A stretch of DNA of 17,076 nt, taken from JADJYF01 sp043782755. GTDB lineage: Bacteria; Pseudomonadota; Gammaproteobacteria; Ga0077536. The translations under genes and the position numbers were made by a program. Below are positions 1 through 7,357 of the stretch, piece by piece. The stretch is from assembly GCA_043782755.1 (NCBI GenBank), contig JAYWAC010000080.1, positions 1 to 17,076 on the forward strand. Reading direction: 5' to 3'. Each line of letters opens with the position of its first letter. The first letter of the stretch is position 1. Under the pieces are notes generated by a model. That model ran no database searches. It saw only the letters and a program-made list of their open reading frames with translations, and was not told the origin of the DNA.

Positions 1-509
1 CGCGCCAGGGCGGCGAGGTAGACCGCCGGCGAAGGCTTCTTTTGCGGTACCGAATCACAGGTTTCCAGCGCTGAGAACCATAGGCGCCAGCCGGGCGGCA
101 GGTTGTTATCGAGCAGCGTTTCGATATTGCTGCGGGCGGAACTCGTAGCGATGCCGAGTTTGAGGCCTGCATCGCGCGCCTCATCCAGCAGGCGACGTAT
201 GCCGGGCCGCAAGCGCACTTCGCCGTCGGTCAACATGGCGGCGTATTTACGGGTTTTGGCCTTGTGCATGGCGACCACGAATTCTTCAAAGGCCGCGTCG
301 CTGGCAAAGCGTCGGCGCAGACCTCGGCCATAGTCAGCGATGCGTTCACGGCCGCCCGAGATGGCCAGTAGCTCGCGGTAGAGTTCCGGCGTCCAGTTCC
401 AGTCCAGGCCGTATTCCTGAAAGACATGATTGAAGGCTAGACGATGCACGTCTTCGGTGTCGGCCAGTGTGCCGTCGACGTCGAAAATAATGGCTTGAAG
501 TGTCTTCAC
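1..509 (-). CDS. CbbY-like HAD-family phosphatase, 3' end cut by window edge
   Basis: A GTG start at 509 opens a frame that runs off the left edge; 169 complete codons are visible, while the family usually has about 220-255 residues. HAD motif I is FDVDGT, with nucleophile and acid/base Asp10 and Asp12; motif II is ATSS (residues 121-124); the motif III lysine is in QKKPSP (about 157-158). The cap-domain stretch with DTEDVHRLAFN and YRELLAISGGRERI resembles CbbY, which in Rhodobacter dephosphorylates the Rubisco inhibitor xylulose-1,5-bisphosphate. That function is family knowledge; other HAD phosphatases share the same fold and no Rubisco gene is in view, so the substrate is unproven. It is a soluble cytoplasmic enzyme with no signal peptide. 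It follows rmuC on the same strand after a 129-base gap. No strong Shine-Dalgarno precedes the GTG, so the start rests on the position of motif I close to the N-terminus. Confidence 0.82.
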   Translation of the reverse strand, partial: MKTLQAIIFDVDGTLADTEDVHRLAFNHVFQEYGLDWNWTPELYRELLAISGGRERIADYGRGLRRRFASDAAFEEFVVAMHKAKTRKYAAMLTDGEVRLRPGIRRLLDEARDAGLKLGIATSSARSNIETLLDNNLPPGWRLWFSALETCDSVPQKKPSPAVYLAALA

Positions 510-638
510 GAAACGCGTTCGACTCTCGATCTCGGCCCGACTATGGTCAGCAGTCTAAGGCAGTCATTCTGATTAAGCGATTGATCCTGTGCGAGTAAGC
601 TCACGATCGGCAATGAAATCGCGCAGCGATGACCAGCT

Positions 639-2075
639 TCAGTGCTCAGAATCCACTCCGTCCTCAACAGCTTGTCGGATCGAAGCCTTAGAAACTTCAG
701 GCCCTTCGAGTTCAACCCGTTCGATTTTTTCGAAACGCTCGGTGATTTTGCGCGCCGAGATGTTGACCTCGTCGACATCCTTGTTGGCCTGTTGGATGTG
801 CACCGTGAGTTTGTCCATGCGGCTGCGGAAGCGCTGGAAATCGTCGGCCAAATGGCCGAGATGCTTCTGAATGATGTCGACCTGTTCGCGGGTGGCGGCA
901 TCTTTCAGCACCGCCGAGGCGGTGTTCAAGATGGCCCACAGCGTGGTTGGGGAGGTCAGCCACACGCGGTTCGACTGGGCTAACTCGACCAGATCGGGAT
1001 GATGGGCTTGGATCTCGGCGAACACCGCTTCGGCGGGGATGAACATGATGGCGCTGTCGGCGGTCACTTCGCGCACGATGTATTTTTCTGAGATGTCCTT
1101 GATGTGTTTGCGGATGTCCTGCTTGAACTGTGCCTCAGCGCGCTTCCGGTCGACTTCGGCGCGCGTGTTGTCGGTCATGAAGCGGAAGGACTCAAGCGGA
1201 AACTTCGAATCGATGCAGATGGTGCCGGTCGGATAGGGCAAGAACAACGCGCAATCGGCGATGCGATCGTTGCCGAGCCGATGCTGAAGTGCATAGCTCT
1301 GCGGCGGCATCACGTTCGCCACCAGTTGCGCGAGTTGCACTTCGCCAAAGACCCCGCGCGAACGCTTGTCGACCAGGATTTCCTGCAGGCTGACCACATC
1401 GCTGGACAGCGCGGTGATCTTCTTTTGCGCCTCGTCGATCAAGGCCAGCCGTTTAATCACGTCGGTGAAGGTCGCGGTGGTCTTCTCGAAGCCATCCGAT
1501 AAACGCTTGTCGACCTGACCCGCAATCACTTTCAGCCGTTCGTCGGTGACCTTGGTCAAGGCTTCTACCCGTTGGCCGAGATCGGTGGAACTGCGCAGCA
1601 GGGCCTCACCTAGCTGTTGATGCAGGCTGTCGAAGCCGGTACGCATACTGTCTTGCAGAGTCGCGAGCGCACGGGTGTTCTGTTCTTCGACGCGCATGCG
1701 ATGTTCAGCGAGATTGGTCGCCAGCTGTTCACGCTGTTCAGTCAGCTGACGCACCAGCTGCGCGCGATCCTCGGCCAGAGTCGCGGACAGCGCGAGCTTG
1801 AAGGCGTCGAGACGCGTGCCGATCTGTTCGCGCAACTGCGCGTTGTCTTCGGCGAGCTGACTGTGCAGGCGACCGACGCGCTGATCGATGAGTTCGCTGG
1901 TAGCCTGGCCGGCGGTGAGCTGCGTGATGATCGTAGCGAGGCGAGCATCGTTATCTGCAACGCGGACGATGCGCCGCCATACCATCGCCAACAAGAGCAG
2001 AACGCCGCAGGCCAGCAGCGTCAGTACGATCAGCAAGCCCACGATGGGATCAACAGGCAGGACGGAAGTCGTCAC
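639..2075 (-). CDS. rmuC: RmuC family protein (DNA recombination limiting protein)
   Basis: RmuC proteins are membrane-anchored, carry a nuclease-like fold and limit recombination at inverted repeats in E. coli; the exact reaction is not settled. From the GTG at 2075 the protein has 478 residues: a hydrophobic membrane segment at about 11-34, a long Gln/Glu/Arg-rich coiled coil at about 45-225, then the conserved RmuC domain with KRSRGVFGEVQL (about 237-248) and the catalytic-fold motif IDSK (288-291). The frame can be extended 24 codons upstream to a TTG at 2147, but family members normally begin just before the membrane segment, so I chose the GTG. Neither start has a clear Shine-Dalgarno. 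The gene is divergent from the radical SAM gene at 2218. The last residues, about 455-478, are Asp/Glu/Ser-rich and probably disordered. Confidence 0.9.
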   Translation of the reverse strand: MTTSVLPVDPIVGLLIVLTLLACGVLLLLAMVWRRIVRVADNDARLATIITQLTAGQATSELIDQRVGRLHSQLAEDNAQLREQIGTRLDAFKLALSATLAEDRAQLVRQLTEQREQLATNLAEHRMRVEEQNTRALATLQDSMRTGFDSLHQQLGEALLRSSTDLGQRVEALTKVTDERLKVIAGQVDKRLSDGFEKTTATFTDVIKRLALIDEAQKKITALSSDVVSLQEILVDKRSRGVFGEVQLAQLVANVMPPQSYALQHRLGNDRIADCALFLPYPTGTICIDSKFPLESFRFMTDNTRAEVDRKRAEAQFKQDIRKHIKDISEKYIVREVTADSAIMFIPAEAVFAEIQAHHPDLVELAQSNRVWLTSPTTLWAILNTASAVLKDAATREQVDIIQKHLGHLADDFQRFRSRMDKLTVHIQQANKDVDEVNISARKITERFEKIERVELEGPEVSKASIRQAVEDGVDSEH

Positions 2076-2217
2076 AAGATCACAGGCAAGCGAGTCGATG
2101 GGCGGCGTGCGCAGAGGGGCTTGATGGCATACTGGCCTCGAGTGCAATGAAACCCGCGCGGTGCGGGTGCGAGGCCGCGCGGGCGGCCAGTGTGGATTCT
2201 AACGCGCGTAGTCCTTT

Positions 2218-3312
2218 ATGGTCGATCGTCGAGACGCTGATACAGCTGGTGGCGAACCGCGCAAAGGTCGTGGCGCGACGCTGTCGCCGGCGCCGCGTTT
2301 CGTCGACATGGAACGTGCGGGTTTCGACGACGGCTGGGGCAGCGCGGACGAAGCACCTGCGCCACTGCATACCACCGTCACCAACGAGCGTGTGCAGAGT
2401 GTCATCAATCGTAATCAATCGCCGGACCTGCCCTTCAATCTGTCCATCAATCCCTATCGCGGTTGCGAGCACGGTTGTTCGTATTGCTATGCACGACCGG
2501 CTCATGCCTATGTCGATCTGTCGCCGGGGCTGGATTTCGAGAGTCGTCTTTTTGCCAAGCCCGAGGCGGCGGCGGTACTCAGGCGTGAACTCGCGAAGCC
2601 TGGTTATCGCTGTGAATCCATCGCGCTGGGCGCGAATACCGATGCTTACCAACCGATTGAACGTAAGCTCGGCATCACGCGTGCCATCATCGAAGTATTA
2701 GCGGAATGCAATCATCCCTTCAGCATCGTTACCAAGTCGGCATTGGTTGAACGCGACATCGATTTGCTGGCCCCGTTGGCGGCGCGCGATCTGGTGCAGG
2801 TCTTCATTTCGGTTACCACGCTCGATCGCGAACTTGCGCGGCGCATGGAGCCGCGCGCGGCGGCGCCACAGCGGCGCGTTGAAACGCAGCGTCGACTGGC
2901 GGAGGCCGGCATTCCTACTGGTGTGATGTTCGCACCGGTGATCCCGGCGCTGAATGACCACGAACTCGAACGGGTGCTGGAACACGCCGCGCAGGCCGGC
3001 TGTCGTTACGCCGGCTATGTGATGCTGCGTCTGCCGCGCGAGGTCAATCCGCTGTTCAAGGATTGGCTTAGCTACCACTATCCGCTCAAGTACGAGCGTG
3101 TCATGCACCGTATTCAGGATGTGCGTGGTGGCGAGGAGAGCGACAGTCGTTTCCTGCATCGCATGAAAGGCGAGGGTGTGTTCGCGCAGTTGACTGCGCA
3201 ACGCTTTGCGCGCGCCTGTCGTAGCCTCGATTTGAACAAGTCACGCCATCAGATGGACGTCCGCCAGTTTCGGCCGCCACGGCCGGATTCGCCCCAGCTC
3301 GATTTGTTCTGA
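2218..3312 (+). CDS. PA0069-family radical SAM protein
   Basis: This 364-residue protein matches the widespread PA0069/SplB-like radical SAM family; its reaction and substrate are unknown. The radical-SAM iron-sulfur cluster motif is RGCEHGCSYCYAR, with Cys83, Cys87 and Cys90 (C-x3-C-x2-C). It is preceded by the family's N-terminal KGRGATLSPAPRF signature (about 16-28) and followed by HAYVDLSPGLDFESRLFAKP (about 96-115). These features resemble spore photoproduct lyase relatives, but this is not a spore-former, so photoproduct repair should not be assumed. The ATG at 2218 puts the KGRGA signature at the usual place. It is divergent from rmuC and convergent with the hypothetical gene ending at 3320, seven bases beyond its own stop; I see no terminator in that gap. 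Confidence 0.9.
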   Translation: MVDRRDADTAGGEPRKGRGATLSPAPRFVDMERAGFDDGWGSADEAPAPLHTTVTNERVQSVINRNQSPDLPFNLSINPYRGCEHGCSYCYARPAHAYVDLSPGLDFESRLFAKPEAAAVLRRELAKPGYRCESIALGANTDAYQPIERKLGITRAIIEVLAECNHPFSIVTKSALVERDIDLLAPLAARDLVQVFISVTTLDRELARRMEPRAAAPQRRVETQRRLAEAGIPTGVMFAPVIPALNDHELERVLEHAAQAGCRYAGYVMLRLPREVNPLFKDWLSYHYPLKYERVMHRIQDVRGGEESDSRFLHRMKGEGVFAQLTAQRFARACRSLDLNKSRHQMDVRQFRPPRPDSPQLDLF

Positions 3313-3319
3313 CGCAAGT

Positions 3320-3835
3320 TCAGTTGATTGTGCTGGTGGTGGGCTTGGTCTCGATCACCGGCAAACTCGCGGCCAGATCCCAGCCCGTCGTCTGCAACGT
3401 CTGATCGAGCAGCGCCATAAAGGAATGCAACAGGGTGGGATTGAAGGCCAGGTCGATACCACCCCCGTGCTCAGGCGCGAGGATCAAGGTGATGCCGCCA
3501 TCGTTCTGTGGACGCAGGTGACCACGGGTAAGCAACACCGGCGCCTCGCCCAGCGGCAGCGCACGGGTGACTCCCCGGTAGGGTGTCGCGAAGTCGCTGT
3601 TCTGCCGCGCCACTTCGTGCTCGAAGCGCAGCAGTTCCTGCTTGGCAAGCGGATCTGACTGACTCTGGATGCGCGGATGGGCGGCAAGCGCTTGTTCCAG
3701 CGCCGGCCGAATGGCTTTAACGAATCGCCGCGTCAGCCAGCAGCGGAATTCCTCCTGGTTCTGGGTCGAGACCCGCAGCAGCAGGCGGTCCTCGCCTGCG
3801 ACGAAAGAGATCTGTATCTGGTCAAGCTGTGGCAT
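3320..3835 (-). CDS. conserved-looking hypothetical protein, 171 aa
   Basis: I do not recognise a characterised family. The 171 residues are soluble, with no signal peptide, membrane span or cysteine pair. The N-terminus (1-30) reads as two beta-strands with an acidic loop (VAGEDRLLLRVST), followed by an Arg-rich helix containing CWLTRRFVKAIRPAL (about 32-46), a charged helix up to about residue 80, then a beta-rich C-terminal half with repeated short strands (EAPVLLTRGHLR, GGITLILAPEHGGGIDLAF). The layout looks like a small alpha/beta domain. The codon use matches the neighbours and the frame is long and uninterrupted, which supports a real gene. It starts 123 bases from zapE on the opposite strand and ends head-to-head with the radical SAM gene. 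ATG at 3835 is the only plausible start near the N-terminus; no Shine-Dalgarno is evident. Confidence 0.72.
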   Translation of the reverse strand: MPQLDQIQISFVAGEDRLLLRVSTQNQEEFRCWLTRRFVKAIRPALEQALAAHPRIQSQSDPLAKQELLRFEHEVARQNSDFATPYRGVTRALPLGEAPVLLTRGHLRPQNDGGITLILAPEHGGGIDLAFNPTLLHSFMALLDQTLQTTGWDLAASLPVIETKPTTSTIN

Positions 3836-3958
3836 AGGTCAGTTGGGCGAGTGGATTATTAATGGCCTGCCGTGGCCGACCCTAGCATGGTCCCTTATCA
3901 TGTCCACTGACAATTTCAGCGCACTGTCTTGCGCGTGCCGGCGACACGAAAAAGCATC

Positions 3959-5083
3959 ATGAACGCATCAACGATCAGCGTGGCGCGCACGCCGCTGGCC
4001 CGCTATCAGGCCGATCTCGACGCCAGCCGCATCACCCATGATGCTGCCCAGGCGGCGGCGGTGAGTCATGTTGAAAGGATTTTCCAGGAACTCAACGCGC
4101 CGGCCACCAGCAGCGGTGGCGGCTTCATGGATCGGATGTTCGGCCGTCGTAAATCTTTGTGGTCGGGCGTGCGTGGGCTCTACCTATGGGGACGGGTCGG
4201 ACGTGGCAAGACTTATATCGTCGACACCTTCTTCGATTGCTTGCCCTTCGAGACCAAGCAGCGCATCCATTTTCACAGCTTCATGCGCCAGACTCATGCT
4301 GAGTTGCGCCAGCTCAAGCAGGTGGCCGACCCGCTCAAAATCGTCGCCGAGCGGTGGGCGGCTCGGCAGCGCGTGCTGTGTCTGGACGAATTCCACGTCG
4401 GCGATATTACCGATGCCATGCTGCTGGCCAATCTGCTTGAGGCCATGCTTGGTCACGGTGTAACCCTGATCGCGACCTCCAACGAGGCACCCGACGAGCT
4501 CTATACCGGCGGTCTGCAGCGCGACCGCTTCCTGCCGGCCATCGCCATGATCAAGCGTTCGCTGGAGGTGTTCGAACTGGTCGGCGAGACCGACTATCGC
4601 CTACGCGCGCTGGAACAGGCGCCGGTCTTCTACTGCTGCGGTCCGGGTGCTTGTGACGTTGAGTTGGCGCGCAGTTTCGAGATCATCACCAGCGGTGTGG
4701 CGGCCGATTTCAGTCCGTTGAACGTTGAAGGACGGAGCATTTCGACCGTACGCCATGCCGATGGTGTGGCTTGGTTCCGCTTCGAAGCCTTGTGCGGCGG
4801 CCCGCGCTCGGCTCTCGACTACATCGAGATCGCACGCTGCCATCACACCGTGATCCTCGCTGACGTGCCGAGTCTCGGCGCGGACGATAACGACGCCGCG
4901 CGTCGCCTGATCAACCTCATCGATGAGCTTTACGACCGCAACGTCAACCTCATCATGTCAGCCGCCGCCGAACCGGAAGCGCTCTATCACGGCGGCAAGC
5001 TGGCCAAGCCTTTTCTGCGTACCGCGAGCCGTTTGCGGGAAATGCGCTCTCACGATTACCTGGCGCGGCCGCATATGTCTTGA
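3959..5083 (+). CDS. zapE: ZapE / AFG1-family cell-division ATPase
   Basis: ZapE is an AFG1-like P-loop ATPase that associates with the FtsZ ring in gammaproteobacteria and matters under low oxygen or heat; mitochondrial AFG1 relatives act in protein quality control. The protein has 374 residues from the ATG at 3959, the usual family length. The Walker A is GRVGRGKT (78-85, Lys84) inside LYLWGRVGRGKTYIVDTFFD. The Walker B is LCLDEFHVGDITDA, with Asp143 and Glu144. The later ATSNEAPDELY segment corresponds to sensor 1. No signal peptide or membrane segment is visible, so it is cytoplasmic. A TTG 30 bases upstream is in frame but would only add a short non-conserved tail. Its stop lies at the left border of the AT-rich island. 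No clear promoter was found in the 123-base divergent spacer. Confidence 0.93.
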   Translation: MNASTISVARTPLARYQADLDASRITHDAAQAAAVSHVERIFQELNAPATSSGGGFMDRMFGRRKSLWSGVRGLYLWGRVGRGKTYIVDTFFDCLPFETKQRIHFHSFMRQTHAELRQLKQVADPLKIVAERWAARQRVLCLDEFHVGDITDAMLLANLLEAMLGHGVTLIATSNEAPDELYTGGLQRDRFLPAIAMIKRSLEVFELVGETDYRLRALEQAPVFYCCGPGACDVELARSFEIITSGVAADFSPLNVEGRSISTVRHADGVAWFRFEALCGGPRSALDYIEIARCHHTVILADVPSLGADDNDAARRLINLIDELYDRNVNLIMSAAAEPEALYHGGKLAKPFLRTASRLREMRSHDYLARPHMS

Positions 5084-5087
5084 AGTT

Positions 5088-5168
5088 CTAACTCATTAAA
5101 TAACAATTGGATGTACATTATTCTTGACTTAAAGAATTATCTAACTAATCTATCCATCTAATAGTTAG
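5088..5168. repeat. imperfect inverted repeat framing an AT-rich island
   Basis: CTAACTCATTAAAT at 5088-5101 is complementary to ATCTAATAGTTAG at 5156-5168 apart from one bulged C and one A/G mismatch. A third CTAACT lies between them at 5141-5146. Inside the frame is another palindrome, ATTATTCTT (5117-5125 region) against AAGAATTAT (about 5132-5140) around a six-base spacer, with one mismatch. The stretch is strongly AT-rich against a 60% GC genome. It could fold as a long hairpin or act as protein-binding sites; function is inferred only from position, directly upstream of the small gene. Confidence 0.5.
5124..5151 (+). promoter_or_regulatory. candidate sigma-70 promoter of the small gene
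   Basis: A -35 TTGACT (5124-5129) and a -10 TAATCT (5146-5151) are separated by 16 bases, in the AT-rich gap between zapE and the small gene. The -35 box sits in the middle of the ATTCTT/AAGAAT palindrome, so a bound repressor there would block polymerase. Predicted transcription begins near 5158, about 60 bases before the chosen start codon. Confidence 0.5.
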
Positions 5169-5190
5169 GCGAATTACCATGTCGCCCTAA
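5165..5190 (+). other. possible leader stem-loop before the small gene
   Basis: TTAGGCGA (5165-5172) pairs with TCGCCCTAA (5182-5190), leaving one bulged base and a nine-base loop. In the loop is an ATG opening a three-codon reading frame (ATG TCG CCC then TAA, 5179-5190). The hairpin lies in the predicted 5' leader of the small gene. Whether it is a real RNA structure is unknown. Confidence 0.3.
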
Positions 5191-5215
5191 ATTGGCGCGC
5201 AAAGCCAAACAAATA

Positions 5216-5425
5216 ATGGATATGCAGAACACCTCTTCCTTTCAGGATCACGAACAGGCCATCGCACGGCTCATCGCCCGTCGTTACGGCGACGGCGGTG
5301 TGTATGTGCCGCGCCAGCAACCGCGTCGTGGCGCATTGAAAGACGCCATTGCCGGCGGCTTCGTTAGCGAAGACGGCTTCATTACCAGCAAGGGGCGTCG
5401 CTTATTGGCGCGATTCGATCTCTGA
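5216..5425 (+). CDS. small hypothetical protein, about 69 aa, winged-helix-like C-terminus
   Basis: I do not recognise the family. From the ATG at 5216 the product has 69 residues; an ATG two codons on and a TTG at 5192 are alternative starts, none with a good Shine-Dalgarno. It is basic (many Arg). A helix HEQAIARLIARRYG (about 12-25) is followed by the turn VYVPRQQPRRGALKDAIAGGF and the ending VSEDGFITSKGRRLLARF. That last segment has the look of a recognition helix and wing (aGF...dGfiT.kGrrLL) seen in small winged-helix proteins; this is a resemblance only. The gene is monocistronic: its own candidate promoter lies upstream and a strong intrinsic terminator begins 47 bases after the stop. 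Codon use in the body is like the neighbours, while the leader is AT-rich. A DNA- or RNA-binding role is a guess. Confidence 0.68.
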   Translation: MDMQNTSSFQDHEQAIARLIARRYGDGGVYVPRQQPRRGALKDAIAGGFVSEDGFITSKGRRLLARFDL

Positions 5426-5472
5426 GACCTCCGTGGGTGAGTTGACAGGCTCGTACTGTCACCAGCGTATTG

Positions 5473-5499
5473 GGGCTGCTGTTGCAGCCCTTTTTTTTT
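5473..5499 (+). terminator. Rho-independent terminator
   Basis: GGGCTGC (5473-5479) pairs perfectly with GCAGCCC (5484-5490) around the loop TGTT, and nine T follow directly (5491-5499). It ends the transcript of the small gene and isolates it from the sulfite reductase gene. A second, weaker hairpin (TGACAG 5443-5448 with CTGTCA 5456-5461) lies just before it. Confidence 0.92.
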
Positions 5500-5578
5500 G
5501 CGGGTAGCCGAGGCGAGCGCCTGTCGGCAAATTCCGCTTAGCTTGCGACAGTTCGGCTGGCTGGCTAATCTGGCTTCA

Positions 5579-5606
5579 TTGGCATAACTAAAGAAATAAA
5601 TATTCT
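5579..5606 (+). promoter_or_regulatory. candidate sigma-70 promoter of the sulfite reductase operon
   Basis: TTGGCA (5579-5584, five of six bases match the -35 consensus) and TATTCT (5601-5606, four of six) are separated by 16 bases. The predicted start of transcription is near 5613, about 74 bases before the translation start at 5687. The -10 box lies wholly inside the palindrome at 5600-5618. Confidence 0.42.
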
Positions 5607-5618
5607 TTTTAAGAATAT
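5600..5618. promoter_or_regulatory. perfect palindrome, candidate operator of the sulfite reductase operon
   Basis: ATATTCTT (5600-5607) and AAGAATAT (5611-5618) form a perfect 8-base inverted repeat with a TTT centre, upstream of the reductase. Overlap with the proposed -10 box suggests a repressor site. The same core, ATTCTT facing AAGAAT, occurs upstream of the small gene with a six-base spacer. It does not match a regulator site that I can name with confidence. Confidence 0.45.
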
Positions 5619-5686
5619 AAGCCGATTGCTAATGTGCGCGGCCTTAGATGAGCGGCGGCCCTGGGTCCCGCATCGGAGTGCCCCGC

Positions 5687-7345
5687 ATGTACAAATATGA
5701 CGAGTTCGATCAGCGCATGGTCGATGAGCGCGTGGCCCAGTTCCGCGATCAGACCCGACGCTTTCTGGATGGCAGTCTGAGCGAAGAGGAATTTCGTCCA
5801 CTGCGTCTGATGAACGGCCTGTACATTCAGCGTCATGCGCCCATGCTGCGCGTCGCCATCCCCTATGGTCTGCTGTCCTCCACCCAGCTGCGCAAGCTGG
5901 CCCATATCGCGCAGACTTATGATCGCGGTTACGGGCACTTCAGCACCCGTCAGAATATCCAGTACAACTGGCCGAGCCTTGAGTCGGTGCCGGACATCCT
6001 GGCCGAACTCGCGACGGTTGAGATGCACGCTATCCAGACCAGTGGCAACTGCGTGCGCAATATCACCAGCGACGCGTTCGCCGGTGTCGCTCCCGATGAA
6101 ATCGACGACCCGCGTCCCTACTGCGAGCTGCTGCGCCAGTGGTCGACTTTCCATCCCGAATTTTCTTACTTGCCGCGCAAGTTCAAGATCGCGGTCAGCG
6201 GCGCGACGCAAGATCGCGCTGCCACTGCTTTTCATGACATCGGCCTGCGTTTGGTGCGCGACGCTGAGCGCGGGCTCGGCATGCAGGTGATCGTGGGCGG
6301 TGGCCAGGGCCGCACGCCCAAGGTCGGTGTGGTGCTGCGCGAGTTTCTGCCCTTGACCGATCTGTTGTCCTACACCGAGGCGATTCTGCGCGTTTACAAC
6401 CAGTTCGGCCGCCGCGACAACAAGTACAAGGCGCGTATCAAGATTCTGGTCGCGGCCCTGGGCATTGAAGAATTCGCGCGTCTGGTCGAGGTCGAATGGT
6501 CGACTATCCGCGACTCAGTGTTGCGCCTGGAAGAGGCTGACATCGCGGCAATGCGCGCCCATTTTCCGCGTCCGGCCTACCAGACCGCCGTCGAGGAAGA
6601 TGTCATGACCGCCGCCTGGGCGGCCATGGAGCCTGAGTTCTCGCGCTGGTTGAAGCGCAATACGCGCGCCCATCGCGAGGCGGGTTACCGCGCCGTGGTG
6701 GTCTCGCTGAAGGCACCGGACGCACCGCCCGGCGATATCACCGCCGCCCAGATGTCAGCCCTGGCGACGCTGGCTGATCGCTACAGCTTCGGTGAGATTC
6801 GCGCGACCTACGATCAGAACCTAGTGTTGGCCGATGTGCGCGAGAGCGACTTGCATGCACTGTGGCGTGCGCTGGTGGAACAGGGACTCGCGACCGCCAA
6901 CATCGGTTTGTTGACCGATATGATCTGCTGTCCGGGACTGGATTTCTGCTCGTTGGCTAACGCCCGTTCGATTCCGATCGCGGCGCAGATCAATGCACGC
7001 TTCTCCGACCTCGACTACCTCTATGACATCGGCGAGCTGGAACTGAAAATGTCAGGCTGCATGAATGCTTGTGGCCACCACCATGTCGGCCACATCGGCA
7101 TTCTCGGCGTCGACAAGAACGGCGTCGAGTTCTATCAGATCACCCTCGGCGGCGTGGCCGGCGACGGTGCGCGTCTGGGCGAACGTCTGGGACCGGCCAT
7201 CACCGCTGAGGCGGTTGCTGACACCATCGAGTCGCTGCTGTCGGTGTATGTAGAGCTGCGCGAGGACGACGAGCGTTTCGTCGACACCGTGGCGCGTTGC
7301 GGTGTCGCGCCCTTTAAGGACCGCGTATACGCGGTCGCAGCGTAG
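5687..7345 (+). CDS. nitrite/sulfite reductase, sirohaem and 4Fe-4S haemoprotein subunit
   Basis: This enzyme family performs the six-electron reduction of sulfite to sulfide (or nitrite to ammonia) on a sirohaem coupled to a [4Fe-4S] cluster. The 552-residue protein has the two ferredoxin-like half-domains near MLRVAIPYGLLSS and the sirohaem-contact stretch YGHFSTRQNIQYNW, with SGNCVRNITSDAFAG following. The four cluster cysteines are Cys415 and Cys421 (CPGLDFC) and Cys458 and Cys462 (GCMNACGHH); the spacing equals that of CysI, and Cys462 should bridge to sirohaem. I chose ATG 5687 because GGAG lies eight bases before it and homologues begin MYxYDEFDQ; an in-frame ATG at 5648 is unsupported. 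DUF934 follows, translationally coupled. No CysJ-type flavoprotein or CysH/CysND is in the window. Sulfite is the more likely substrate given DUF934, but sequence alone does not separate it from nitrite. Confidence 0.9.
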   Translation: MYKYDEFDQRMVDERVAQFRDQTRRFLDGSLSEEEFRPLRLMNGLYIQRHAPMLRVAIPYGLLSSTQLRKLAHIAQTYDRGYGHFSTRQNIQYNWPSLESVPDILAELATVEMHAIQTSGNCVRNITSDAFAGVAPDEIDDPRPYCELLRQWSTFHPEFSYLPRKFKIAVSGATQDRAATAFHDIGLRLVRDAERGLGMQVIVGGGQGRTPKVGVVLREFLPLTDLLSYTEAILRVYNQFGRRDNKYKARIKILVAALGIEEFARLVEVEWSTIRDSVLRLEEADIAAMRAHFPRPAYQTAVEEDVMTAAWAAMEPEFSRWLKRNTRAHREAGYRAVVVSLKAPDAPPGDITAAQMSALATLADRYSFGEIRATYDQNLVLADVRESDLHALWRALVEQGLATANIGLLTDMICCPGLDFCSLANARSIPIAAQINARFSDLDYLYDIGELELKMSGCMNACGHHHVGHIGILGVDKNGVEFYQITLGGVAGDGARLGERLGPAITAEAVADTIESLLSVYVELREDDERFVDTVARCGVAPFKDRVYAVAA

Positions 7346-7357
7346 GAAGTCTCGCTC

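Noticed and set aside
510..638. A promoter for the HAD phosphatase gene between it and rmuC
   Set aside because: Hexamers such as TAATCA occur, but no pairing with a -35 of better than two matches was found.
2076..2147. Upstream TTG start for RmuC
   Set aside because: It adds 24 residues before the membrane segment, has no Shine-Dalgarno and crowds the divergent spacer; the GTG at 2075 fits homologues better.
2196..2201. TAGAAT (minus strand) as a -10 box for rmuC
   Set aside because: No acceptable -35 at 15-19 bases upstream, so a single hexamer match is not enough.
5609..6235. A 208-codon open frame on minus opposite the sulfite reductase
   Set aside because: Lies opposite the conserved N-terminal half of the reductase, and no conserved motif was seen in it.
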